Source: Pseudomonadota bacterium
GTDB taxonomy: Bacteria; Pseudomonadota; Gammaproteobacteria; Steroidobacterales; Steroidobacteraceae
Reading direction: 5' to 3'
Assembly: GCA_023391815.1 (NCBI GenBank)
Contig: JAEWAF010000043.1
Location: 124,001-188,000 of the forward strand
Length of the DNA stretch: 64,000 nt
Part shown: one piece after another, positions 55,025-62,693 of the stretch
Numbering within the stretch: position 1 is the stretch's first letter
Layout: each line of letters begins with the position of its first letter
Notes under the pieces: model-generated
Told to the model about the DNA's origin: nothing
Database searches by the model: none
The model's input: the letters and a program-made list of their open reading frames with translations, nothing else
Translations under genes and position numbers: made by a program

Positions 55025-56479
55025 ATGCGTCTGCCCCGCCCCAGCTCTCTGAACAGCCTGATGCTGACCGGTTTCGCGCTGGTTTCCATCCCGCTGCTAT
55101 TGGGCGTGGTGATTGCCGCAACCAAGGTGCGCAACCTCTCGGAGGAAAGCGCGACCCTGGTTCGCAGCGGCGTGCAGACCACGCATTACACACAGCAGCT
55201 GTTCCAGCAGATCGCGCCCATCGAGCGCAGCGCCAAGCTGTACCAGGTGCTGAACGATCCGGGGCTGCTCGATGTTTACGGCGACAGTCGCGAGCGGCTG
55301 CTGGCGACCTTGGCCAGCATCGAAACGACCGCAGCGGATCAGGAACACGCGCTCCAGCTGCGGGCCATTCGAAATTCGCTCCGGCGCATCGACGCGGCGC
55401 TGCTGTCGCCGATGCCACCGTCGCCGGAAGTGATTCGGGACGCGGTGGATGCCGTGCAGCCCATGTGGCAAGCCGCATTCGCCCTGTCGGCCGCCACCGG
55501 CGAGCAGGTCGAAACCGGTCTGTCCCGTTTGCAGCAGTCGACCGCCGATACCCAGAAATATCTGTTCTGGCAGTCGGCGGTCCTGATCCTGCTGACCGCG
55601 ATGCTGGTGGGCGTGTTCACATTCCTGCTGATGCGGCCGATCCGCCAGATCGACATGGCGATCAGCCAGCTCGGCAAGGGCACATTCTCAAAGTCGATCG
55701 CGGTGCGCGGGCCGGTGGACCTGGTGAACCTCGGCCGGCAGCTGGAGTGGCTTCGGGTGCGATTGCTCGAGTTGGCGCAGGAGCGCAATCGATTCTTGCG
55801 ACATATGTCGCATGAGCTGAAGACGCCGCTTGCCAGTATTCGCGAGGGCACGGAACTGCTCATGGACGGCGCGGTCGGTGAACTGGACAGCGCGCAACGG
55901 GAGGTCACCACGATCTTGCGCGACAACGGCATCAAGCTGCAGCAGCTGATCGAGAACCTGCTGCAGTTCAGTGCCTGGCAGGCACGGCACTCGGGCCTGG
56001 AGATTTCCGAGTTCCGGCTTCGGCCGCTGGTCAAATCGGCGCTGGAGACGCACCAGCTGACGCTGCTCGCGCAGCGGGTGCACCTGGATCTGAAAGTACA
56101 AGACATCGAGCTGCGCGCGGACCGGGCCAAGCTCAAGCTGATTCTGGATAACTTGCTGTCGAACGCGCTCAAATACAGCCCCCGGGGCGGGACTATTTTC
56201 ATTCATGCCAAAGCGGACAAGGATCAACTGGTGCTCGACGTGGCCGATACCGGCCCCGGCATCTCCAAGGACGAGCGCTCCGCGATTTTCGATGCGTTCT
56301 ATTCGGGGCGCGCGCCGGTCTCGGGCCATCTCAAGGGCACCGGCATCGGCCTGTCGGTCGTCTCCGAATTCGTGCAGGCCCACGGCGGCTCCATCGAGAT
56401 TCTCGATGGAATGTTTCCTGGCGCCCATTTCCGCGTCCGGCTGCCTCTGGCGCCCGCGCTCGAAGCCGAGCCGGCATAG
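55025..56479 (+). CDS. glrK: Sensor histidine kinase, GlrK/QseE type
   Basis: A 484-aa inner-membrane kinase. TM1 (LTGFALVSIPLLLGVVIAA) and TM2 (LFWQSAVLILLTAMLVGVF) enclose a helical periplasmic domain of about 140 residues. A HAMP region is followed by the phosphoacceptor HMSHELKTPLASIREGTE and the ATPase motifs NLLSNALKYSPRG, VADTGPGIS and GTGIGLSVVSEF. Its partners are the adjacent QseG lipoprotein and GlrR regulator, the arrangement known from enterobacteria where it senses envelope stress and controls glmY-type sRNA. Start 55025 chosen; an upstream ATG at 54992 adds 11 unconserved residues. Confidence 0.9.
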   Translation: MRLPRPSSLNSLMLTGFALVSIPLLLGVVIAATKVRNLSEESATLVRSGVQTTHYTQQLFQQIAPIERSAKLYQVLNDPGLLDVYGDSRERLLATLASIETTAADQEHALQLRAIRNSLRRIDAALLSPMPPSPEVIRDAVDAVQPMWQAAFALSAATGEQVETGLSRLQQSTADTQKYLFWQSAVLILLTAMLVGVFTFLLMRPIRQIDMAISQLGKGTFSKSIAVRGPVDLVNLGRQLEWLRVRLLELAQERNRFLRHMSHELKTPLASIREGTELLMDGAVGELDSAQREVTTILRDNGIKLQQLIENLLQFSAWQARHSGLEISEFRLRPLVKSALETHQLTLLAQRVHLDLKVQDIELRADRAKLKLILDNLLSNALKYSPRGGTIFIHAKADKDQLVLDVADTGPGISKDERSAIFDAFYSGRAPVSGHLKGTGIGLSVVSEFVQAHGGSIEILDGMFPGAHFRVRLPLAPALEAEPA

Positions 56480-56485
56480 CGGCGC

Positions 56486-57169
56486 ATGATGAAACTCACT
56501 CAAAGCACCGGATGGCTGTGCCTGTGCGCGGTGACTCTGCTATTGCAGGGCTGCGCGCTCACCGAACAACTGCGTCGGCAGTCCGAAGCCAATTCCTCGG
56601 CCTCCACCGCCCCGAGCACGCCCGCGCCCATCGGCGGCAACACGCCCGCTTATCTCGATATCATGAATGGCTTGAGCACGCCGGACCCGGCGCGACAAGC
56701 GGATTTGTTTTATGAAGTCGAGCGTGAATACACGCGCGCGCCGACCACGGCGAGCACCCTTCGTTATGCCGTCGCGCTGGTCACAACCGGCCATCCCGCC
56801 AGTAGTCCCTCCGAGGGCAAACGTTTGCTGGAAACGCTGCTGGCCACGCCGGAGCGGCTCACTCAGGACGAGCGCACGCTGGCCTCGGTATTGCTGCACG
56901 AAACCGATGTTAGATTGAAACTCGAGTCGGAAAATCGTCGGTTGCTTGCGACACTCGACGACCGCAGTCGGTCGCAGGCAAACTCGGACAAGCGCATTCA
57001 GGCGCAGATCGAAGAGAACGCACGTCTGCGCCGTGCCCTCGCCGAAGCCCAGCAGAAGCTGGACGCGATCAAAGAAATCGAGAGGTCTATCATTGAACGC
57101 AGTCCCACGCCCCCTGGCAATCGCGATGCCGCCCCAAGTGAAACGCAAAGCCCGCCTGCTAGTCGTTGA
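56486..57169 (+). CDS. qseG: QseG-like outer-membrane lipoprotein
   Basis: A 227-aa lipoprotein: CLCAVTLLLQGCALTEQL gives a lipobox with Cys at about residue 23, and the following disordered linker is Ser/Pro-rich. A helical region holds LRYAVALVTTGHPASSPSEG and a coiled-coil stretch (KLESENRRLLATLDDRSRSQ, then DKRIQAQIEENARLRRALAE). QseG-like proteins sit between the kinase and the regulator and interact with the kinase. It begins 6 bp after glrK and overlaps the regulator start by 44 nt, so the three are cotranscribed and cotranslated. Sequence similarity to enterobacterial QseG is assumed from position and layout. Confidence 0.75.
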   Translation: MMKLTQSTGWLCLCAVTLLLQGCALTEQLRRQSEANSSASTAPSTPAPIGGNTPAYLDIMNGLSTPDPARQADLFYEVEREYTRAPTTASTLRYAVALVTTGHPASSPSEGKRLLETLLATPERLTQDERTLASVLLHETDVRLKLESENRRLLATLDDRSRSQANSDKRIQAQIEENARLRRALAEAQQKLDAIKEIERSIIERSPTPPGNRDAAPSETQSPPASR

Positions 57170-58475
57170 TGACGATCCGGGGCTGCTCCGGCTGCTCACG
57201 ATTCGTCTGCGCGCCGAAAACTACGAAGTCGACGCGGTTGAAAGTGCCGCCGCGGCGCTGGCTGCGTTAGCTCGTGTCCGCCCGGATCTGGTCATCACGG
57301 ATCTGCGCATGGACCAGATGGACGGCATCGGGTTGTTGAAAGAAATTCAGAGTCGCGCGCCCGGTCTGCGCGTCATCATCCTGACCGCCCACGGCACGAT
57401 TCCCGATGCGGTTCAGGCGACCCAGAGCGGCGCGTTCGCGTTTCTCACCAAGCCGGTCGACAAGCAGGAGCTGCTCGACCAGGTGCAGAAGGCCCTGAAG
57501 GTCTCCGGCTTCGCCGATACGACCGAAGACTGGCGCAGCGAAATCATTACTCGCAGCGCCGTGATGGAAGAGCGCATGGCGCAGGCTCACATGGTGGCCG
57601 GCACCGATGCGCGCGTCATGATCACTGGCGAAAGCGGCACCGGCAAAGAGCTGCTCGCTCGCGCCATTCACAAGGCCAGCCCGCGCCGTAACCGTCCGTT
57701 CGTTGCCATCAATTGCAGCGCCATGGCCGAGAACCTGCTCGAGAGCGAGCTGTTCGGTCATGTGAAAGGCGCCTTCACCGGCGCCATTCGCGAGCATCGC
57801 GGTTTGTTTCAAGCGGCCGACGGCGGCACCCTGCTGCTCGATGAAATCGGCGACATGCCGATGCGGCTGCAAGTGAAGCTGCTGCGCGTCCTGCAGGAAA
57901 ATCAGGTGCGGCCGGTGGGCAGCACCGAAGCGACCACGGTCAACGTTCGAATCATCTCGGCGACGCACCGGGATCTGAAACAACTGATCATGGGCGGTCA
58001 TTTCCGCGAGGATCTGTACTACCGCCTGAACGTCGTGCACATCGAAATGCCGTCGCTCGCCAAGCGTCGTGAAGACGTGCCGCTGCTGGTGTCGCACTTC
58101 CTCGAGAAGGTCGCCCAGGAGACGGGCGAGCAACGTCACATCTACGCGCCCGAAGCGGTGGAGTTGCTGGTGAGCGCGGATTGGCCGGGTAACGTGCGTC
58201 AGCTCGAAAACGTCGTGCGTCAGAACGTGGCGCTGGCCACGAGCCCCATCATCAGCGCCGAGCTGGTGCAAGCGGCACTGGGCGGCGGGCCGACTCGCCT
58301 GCCTTCGTTCGATGAGGCTCGTGACGAGTTCACCCGCAACTACCTGTCGCAGATTCTGCAGATCACGGGCGGCAACGTGAGCCAGGCCGCGCGCCTGGCC
58401 AAACGCAACCGCACCGACTTCTACAAGCTGCTCGCGCGTCACCAACTGACGCCCGAAGACTTCAAGCAGCGTTGA
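57126..58475 (+). CDS. glrR: Sigma-54-dependent response regulator, GlrR/QseF type
   Basis: A 449-aa NtrC-type activator. The receiver domain has LLVVDDDPGLL and the phosphoacceptor VITDLRMDQMDG, then KPVDKQEL. The AAA+ domain has Walker A GESGTGKE, the sigma-54 contact GAFTGA, Walker B LLLDEIGDMP and an arginine-finger region FREDLYYRL. The C-terminal Fis helix-turn-helix is GNVSQAARLAKRNRTDFYKL. It matches GlrR in length and is partner to GlrK/QseG. ATG at 57126 lies inside the qseG coding end. An intrinsic terminator follows. Confidence 0.92.
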   Translation: MPPQVKRKARLLVVDDDPGLLRLLTIRLRAENYEVDAVESAAAALAALARVRPDLVITDLRMDQMDGIGLLKEIQSRAPGLRVIILTAHGTIPDAVQATQSGAFAFLTKPVDKQELLDQVQKALKVSGFADTTEDWRSEIITRSAVMEERMAQAHMVAGTDARVMITGESGTGKELLARAIHKASPRRNRPFVAINCSAMAENLLESELFGHVKGAFTGAIREHRGLFQAADGGTLLLDEIGDMPMRLQVKLLRVLQENQVRPVGSTEATTVNVRIISATHRDLKQLIMGGHFREDLYYRLNVVHIEMPSLAKRREDVPLLVSHFLEKVAQETGEQRHIYAPEAVELLVSADWPGNVRQLENVVRQNVALATSPIISAELVQAALGGGPTRLPSFDEARDEFTRNYLSQILQITGGNVSQAARLAKRNRTDFYKLLARHQLTPEDFKQR

Positions 58476-58485
58476 TCGACTCCGA

Positions 58486-58512
58486 CCCCCTCATTGCCAA
58501 TGAGGGGGTTTT
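58486..58512 (+). terminator. Intrinsic terminator of the glrK-qseG-glrR operon
   Basis: CCCCCTCATT (58486-58495) pairs with AATGAGGGGG (58499-58508) around GCC, followed by TTTT, 11 bp after glrR. It is the best Rho-independent terminator in the window and may also serve the convergent dehydrogenase gene. Confidence 0.85.
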
Positions 58513-59669
58513 CATTGCGCCGGCGCCACGGCTATCAGCTCTCCCTTCGGGCTGTCCGTGAGCACATATAACAAGCCATCCGGCCCCGATCTCACATCCC
58601 GAATGCGCTGATTCAACTCTTTGAGCATGCGCTCTTCGTGGACGACCCGGTCGCCGCTCAACTCCAAGCGCACGACCATCCCATACAATCCGCCCGCGAA
58701 CAGCTGCCCACGCCACTTCGGAAATCGTGAGCCCGTATAGAAAGTGAGCCCGCTGGTGCCGATCGACGGCACCCAGTGATACACGGGCGGCTCGATGCCC
58801 GCGCGCTCCTGGCCCACACCGACCTTGTCGCCGTTATACGCAATCCCGTATGTCACGAGCGGCCAGCCGTAATTCGCTCCCGGCTTCACGTGATTCAACT
58901 CATCGCCGCCCTTCGGCCCGTGCTCCGTGATCCACAGCTCGCCGGTCTCCGGGTGTAACGCCGCGCCCTGCACGTTGCGATGTCCGTACGACCAGATCTC
59001 CGGCCGCGCCCCGGGCACGAGCAGAAATGGATTGTCCGCCGCCGCGCCTCCCTCCGGCTTCAGGTGCACGATCTTTCCGAAGTGAGTTTCGAGATCCTGC
59101 GCGCGGACCGCGAAATGCTTCTGCTGGCGCTCGCCCAAGGTCACGAACAACGAGCCATCGCGCGCAAACACCAATCGCGATCCGAAGTGACCGGGACTGT
59201 CGACCGCCGGCACCTGGCGAAAAATCACCTCCACATCGGTCAGCCCCTGCGGCCCCAATTTCGCCCGCGCCACCGACGTACCGTTGCCTCCGTCTCGCGC
59301 CTCGGCATATGAGAAATAGACCCGGCGCGACGTCGCGAAGTCCGGCGCGAGCGCCACGTCGAGCAGACCGCCCTGCCCAACCGCGGCCACCTCGGGCACC
59401 CCTTGTAACGGCGCCGAAACATTTCCTTTCGCATCGACGATGCGCATGCGGCCCGGTCGCTCCGTGACCAGGAACTTGCCGTCCGGAAGAAACGCCATGC
59501 CCCAGGGGTGTTCAAGGCCGGCGGCGACAGTGGTCACCCGCAGCTTATGTAATTCGCTATCGAAGACGCGGTCGCTGTCAGCACAAGCAGCCCTGGCTGC
59601 CAATACGAACATCAGGACGATTCCCGCCCGGGTCACCAAGTCCTTAAGCTCTGTCACGATCGCTGACAT
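58512..59669 (-). CDS. Soluble aldose-sugar dehydrogenase / sorbosone-dehydrogenase family, exported
   Basis: A 385-aa periplasmic beta-propeller. Signal: VLMFVLAARAACA. Conserved blocks: VAAGLEHPWGMAFLPDGKFL, RPGRMRIVDAKG, GGLLDVALAPDF, ETHFGKIVHLKPEG, ELWITEHGPKGGDELN and ANYGWPLVTYG. These are the PQQ-dependent Asd/YliI glucose-sorbosone pattern, with the catalytic His and PQQ-contact residues in the EHGPKGGDE stretch. It would oxidise sugars or related alcohols in the periplasm, given PQQ. Start 59669 (MSAIVTEL) follows GGAA; a TTG at 59696 also opens the frame. It is divergent from ydcF-like across 38 bp. Confidence 0.85.
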   Translation of the reverse strand: MSAIVTELKDLVTRAGIVLMFVLAARAACADSDRVFDSELHKLRVTTVAAGLEHPWGMAFLPDGKFLVTERPGRMRIVDAKGNVSAPLQGVPEVAAVGQGGLLDVALAPDFATSRRVYFSYAEARDGGNGTSVARAKLGPQGLTDVEVIFRQVPAVDSPGHFGSRLVFARDGSLFVTLGERQQKHFAVRAQDLETHFGKIVHLKPEGGAAADNPFLLVPGARPEIWSYGHRNVQGAALHPETGELWITEHGPKGGDELNHVKPGANYGWPLVTYGIAYNGDKVGVGQERAGIEPPVYHWVPSIGTSGLTFYTGSRFPKWRGQLFAGGLYGMVVRLELSGDRVVHEERMLKELNQRIRDVRSGPDGLLYVLTDSPKGELIAVAPAQ

Positions 59670-59707
59670 AGAATTTCCGCGGCCCCACTCACGCAAGAAT
59701 ACGAATT

Positions 59708-60442
59708 ATGGCGTCAATCATCGGCGCGATGCTGGTTCCCTCGGGGCTCGGATACATTTTCTTCGCACTGGGCCTGGTCACCGCATTCAAGGAGCAGTGG
59801 CGCAAGCTCTCCTGGGCGCTGCTCGCCGTCTCGGGTGCCATTACCACTGTGTTCTCGACCGGCAGTGTCGCGACCGCACTGCTCAGTCCGCTCGAATATG
59901 AGTATCCGGCGGTGCACGACACTCGAACTCATCGGGACATCAAGCACATCGTCGTGCTGACCGGCTATGCCGCCGACGATCCTGCGATGCCGCTCACCGG
60001 ACGGATGCATTGGGCGTCGGCGTTCCGGGTGATGATGGCCTTGCAACTGCAACGGCGCGGCTGCGAGACGTGCGACGTGATCGTGTCCGGTGAGCCCACC
60101 ACCGCCAAGATCATGGGCGAGTCGTTGATCGCGCTGGGCCTGCCGAAGGACCGTTTGATTCTCGAAACCGCCTCCCCGACGACCGCCGACAGCGCCGCGA
60201 ACCTGGCGCCGATGCTCAAGGAGCCCTTCTTCCTGGTCACCTCGGCCGGGCATCTGCGACGCTCGCTCGCGGTCCTGGAAAAGCAAGGGTTGCAGCCCAT
60301 CCCGGTCCCGACCGACTATCAGGGGCCCAAGGACTGGCGCAATGCCTCCGAGCATCCCTCGCCCCAATCGCTGGTCACCTCCGACCTGGCCGTGCACGAA
60401 TACATCGGCCTGCTCTGGTATCGGTTGAAAGGCGCGATCTAG
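59708..60442 (+). CDS. YdcF/DUF218 (ElyC-SanA family) protein
   Basis: A 244-aa membrane-anchored protein. Two hydrophobic segments (IIGAMLVPSGLGYIFFALGL and LSWALLAVSGAITTVFSTGS) lead to the DUF218 domain: IKHIVVLTGYAADDPAMPLT, CDVIVSGEPTTAKIMGESL, LETASPTTADSAANLAPML and FFLVTSAGHLRRSLAVLEKQ. ElyC-type proteins are linked to peptidoglycan and enterobacterial common antigen; the domain may bind SAM. This gene precedes the two SGNH hydrolases by 41 bp and may be cotranscribed, suggesting an envelope-glycan role. Confidence 0.8.
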   Translation: MASIIGAMLVPSGLGYIFFALGLVTAFKEQWRKLSWALLAVSGAITTVFSTGSVATALLSPLEYEYPAVHDTRTHRDIKHIVVLTGYAADDPAMPLTGRMHWASAFRVMMALQLQRRGCETCDVIVSGEPTTAKIMGESLIALGLPKDRLILETASPTTADSAANLAPMLKEPFFLVTSAGHLRRSLAVLEKQGLQPIPVPTDYQGPKDWRNASEHPSPQSLVTSDLAVHEYIGLLWYRLKGAI

Positions 60443-60483
60443 CTTCGGGATAATCCGCTGCTCCGCAGCTTCATGGGAATCCC

Positions 60484-61185
60484 ATGTCCTCCGCCGTGCC
60501 GCTCCGAATCCGCGCTCTGTTCAGCGCGATGATCTGTCTATTGTTGCCACTCCTGTCCGCCGCCCAAGCTCCTATGAACGCAACTGCCTCCGCCAACAAG
60601 CACGTGGTCATCATCGGCGCGTCCTACGCCGAGGAGTGGCGGACCCCGCAGCTGCCGGGCTACACCGTCACCAACAAAGGCGTCGGCGGCCAGGAAAGCT
60701 CGGATGTGCGCGCCCGCTTCGAGCGCGACGTGATCGCGTTGAAGCCCGACGCGGTCATGATCTGGGGTCATTACAACGATGTGGTGCGCGCCAAGCCGGA
60801 GAACATGGCGGCCGCGAAGAAAAGAGCGCAGGACAACTACCAAGCAATGGTCGAGCAGGCGCGCGCCGCGGGCATCACGCCCATCCTGGTAACCGAGCTC
60901 ACCATCCCGGTGCCGGACACGATGAAAGAAAAGCTGATGGGCTTCGTCGCGAGCGCGCTCGGCAAGAACGACTACCGCACGCAGAAGAACACCGAGATCA
61001 AGGCGCTGAATGTTTGGTTGCGCGACTATGCCAAGGCGCAAAACATCAAGCTCATCGACCTGGAAGCCGCGCTCGAGTCGGGCAATGGCACGCGCAAGAT
61101 CGAATACACGCGTTCGGACAACAGCCACGTCAGCCCTGCGGGCTACGAAGCCATCACAAAATACGTAGCGTCTCAGCTGGGCTGA
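60484..61185 (+). CDS. SGNH/GDSL hydrolase, copy 1
   Basis: A 233-aa exported esterase-like protein. Signal-like LLLPLLSAAQAPMNATASA precedes the catalytic block I (HVVIIGASYAEEWR, Ser), block II GVGGQ, block III WGHYNDVV (Gly-Asn), and block V DNSHVSPAGYE (Asp and His). All four SGNH residues are thus present, so carbohydrate-ester or lipase activity is likely. A tandem duplicate with clear similarity lies 190 bp downstream (61376). The start ATG at 60484 follows a leader similar to that of copy 2. Confidence 0.85.
   Translation: MSSAVPLRIRALFSAMICLLLPLLSAAQAPMNATASANKHVVIIGASYAEEWRTPQLPGYTVTNKGVGGQESSDVRARFERDVIALKPDAVMIWGHYNDVVRAKPENMAAAKKRAQDNYQAMVEQARAAGITPILVTELTIPVPDTMKEKLMGFVASALGKNDYRTQKNTEIKALNVWLRDYAKAQNIKLIDLEAALESGNGTRKIEYTRSDNSHVSPAGYEAITKYVASQLG
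60847..60878 (+). repeat. 32-bp identity of the SGNH duplication, unit 1
   Basis: The 32 bases here recur without change at 61739-61770 in the second SGNH gene. They encode MVEQARAAGITP. This is the longest identical stretch I could see between the two copies and supports a tandem duplication. Confidence 0.75.
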
Positions 61186-61375
61186 AGCTCAGCTTCGATG
61201 GTGACTCACACACACTGGAGCGCCATTCGATAAACATGCATCGCCGCAGTCGCCGGCGACCTCGCGCTGCGCGAGTACATCGAGCCATGAGTACATCGGG
61301 TGCAATGATTGCAGCTGAAAAAGTGCAATCTATCTTCTTGATCGGCGCTCCCCATCGCGCTTCAAGAGAATCCCC

Positions 61376-62077
61376 ATGCACCACATCGCCCGAGCTCATC
61401 GACTCCGTTCTATGTACGGGGTGCTGGTTTTTCTGCTGTTCTCGCTCGCTTGTGTCGCCCAGGCATCGACGCATGCGAACTCCCCCAACAAACATATGGT
61501 CATCATCGGCGCCTCTTATGCAGAGGAATGGCACATACCGCCGCTGCCCGGTTACAGCGTGACCAACAATGCCATTTGCGGGCAGGTAACGTCGGTGTTG
61601 CGCGCCCACTTCAAGCGGGATGCGATCGATCTGAACCCCGACACGGTATTGATCTGGGGCCATAACAACGACTTGATCCGCTCGACGCCGGAGAACATGG
61701 CGGCCACGGAAAAGAAGGCAAAAGAGAACTTGCAGGCGATGGTCGAGCAGGCGCGCGCCGCGGGCATCACTCCTATCGTAGCGACCGATCTCACCCTGCC
61801 GGTTGCGGACACAATCATTGAAAGGCTCAGGGCCTTCATCGGGCAGATGCGTGGCAAGAAAGATTACCGCGTAGAAAAGAATACCGCGATCAAGGCGCTG
61901 AATGCCTGGCTGCGCGAGTATGCAACCAAGCAGAACGTCAAGCTGCTCGATTTTGAAAAGCTACTGAACTCGAGCAATGGCACGCGGCGACTCGAATACA
62001 CGCGTGAGGACCACAGTCACATCACCCCGGCGGGCTATGAGGTGATCAACAGATACGTGATTGCTCAGCTCACCTGA
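61376..62077 (+). CDS. SGNH/GDSL hydrolase, copy 2
   Basis: A 233-aa paralogue of the preceding gene, same length. Block I HMVIIGASYAEEW, block III WGHNNDLIRS and block V DHSHITPAGYE are kept. Block II differs: NNAICGQ replaces NKGVGGQ, so the oxyanion glycine region is altered. Signal-like LVFLLFSLACVAQA precedes it. Divergence at many sites with intact frame indicates selection after the tandem duplication. Its last 13 nt overlap the convergent phosphatase gene. The substrate may differ from that of copy 1. Confidence 0.8.
   Translation: MHHIARAHRLRSMYGVLVFLLFSLACVAQASTHANSPNKHMVIIGASYAEEWHIPPLPGYSVTNNAICGQVTSVLRAHFKRDAIDLNPDTVLIWGHNNDLIRSTPENMAATEKKAKENLQAMVEQARAAGITPIVATDLTLPVADTIIERLRAFIGQMRGKKDYRVEKNTAIKALNAWLREYATKQNVKLLDFEKLLNSSNGTRRLEYTREDHSHITPAGYEVINRYVIAQLT
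61739..61770 (+). repeat. 32-bp identity of the SGNH duplication, unit 2
   Basis: Identical to 60847-60878; see that entry. The two units are 892 bp apart, matching the spacing of the two start codons (60484 and 61376), so no insertion or deletion separates them upstream of this point. Confidence 0.75.
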
Positions 62078-62616
62078 TGTCCGGCTCGGATGCGCGCCGC
62101 CAGCTCGCGGCTCGCATGCTCGAGCTGATCGAGCACACGCTGCGCATGCGCGTCATCCAGCTCATACGGATCGGCGATTTCCAGGTCGCCGGGGCCGAAC
62201 GCACCGAGCCACACCAGCTTGGAATGATCCGCTCCGAGATCGTCCAGCAAGCCCCAGTTATGGCGATCCATCAATACGACGATGTCGGCCCATTGCAAAT
62301 CCTCGGCGGTCACCTTGGACGAGCGATGAGCTGACAGATCGATGTTTCTTGCGCGACTCATGGCCACATGACGGTCGGGCGACGGCCGCCCGGCGACCCG
62401 ATGGAACCCGGAGCTGCGCACTTCGATCTCGGCCGGCAGCCCTTGCCGCAGGCTGATCCCGGCGAACGGCGAGCGATAGATGTTTCCGTAGCAGACGACC
62501 AGCACGCGTTTGATGCCGCCTTGACGGATGCGAGCAACCGAAACGTCACGCGCGGCCGCGAGCGCGCGCTTGGCGCGCAGGCGACGACGCAGAGCTTTGT
62601 AGAGTCGAGCGATCAT
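62065..62616 (-). CDS. Low-molecular-weight protein-tyrosine-phosphatase-like protein
   Basis: A 183-aa phosphatase of the arsenate-reductase/LMW-PTP fold. The P-loop is VLVVCYGNIYRSPFAG (C-x5-R-S) and the general-acid Asp is in LEIADPYELDD. WADIVVLMDRHNWGLLDDL is the usual mid strand. LMW-PTPs in polysaccharide loci regulate tyrosine-kinase-driven export. An N-terminal basic helix (KALRRRLRAKRALAAARD) is an extra feature. A start at 62640 is possible. It is 77 bp after the ligase gene on the same strand, which together suggest an envelope-polymer locus to the right of the window. Confidence 0.85.
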   Translation of the reverse strand: MIARLYKALRRRLRAKRALAAARDVSVARIRQGGIKRVLVVCYGNIYRSPFAGISLRQGLPAEIEVRSSGFHRVAGRPSPDRHVAMSRARNIDLSAHRSSKVTAEDLQWADIVVLMDRHNWGLLDDLGADHSKLVWLGAFGPGDLEIADPYELDDAHAQRVLDQLEHASRELAARIRAGHQVS

Positions 62617-62693
62617 TGATGGGGCACCCGGCGGCATCATGCGCGATTCGTGGCCGCGATGAAACGACCAAAAGCGCGATTTGGTGTTGTTCG

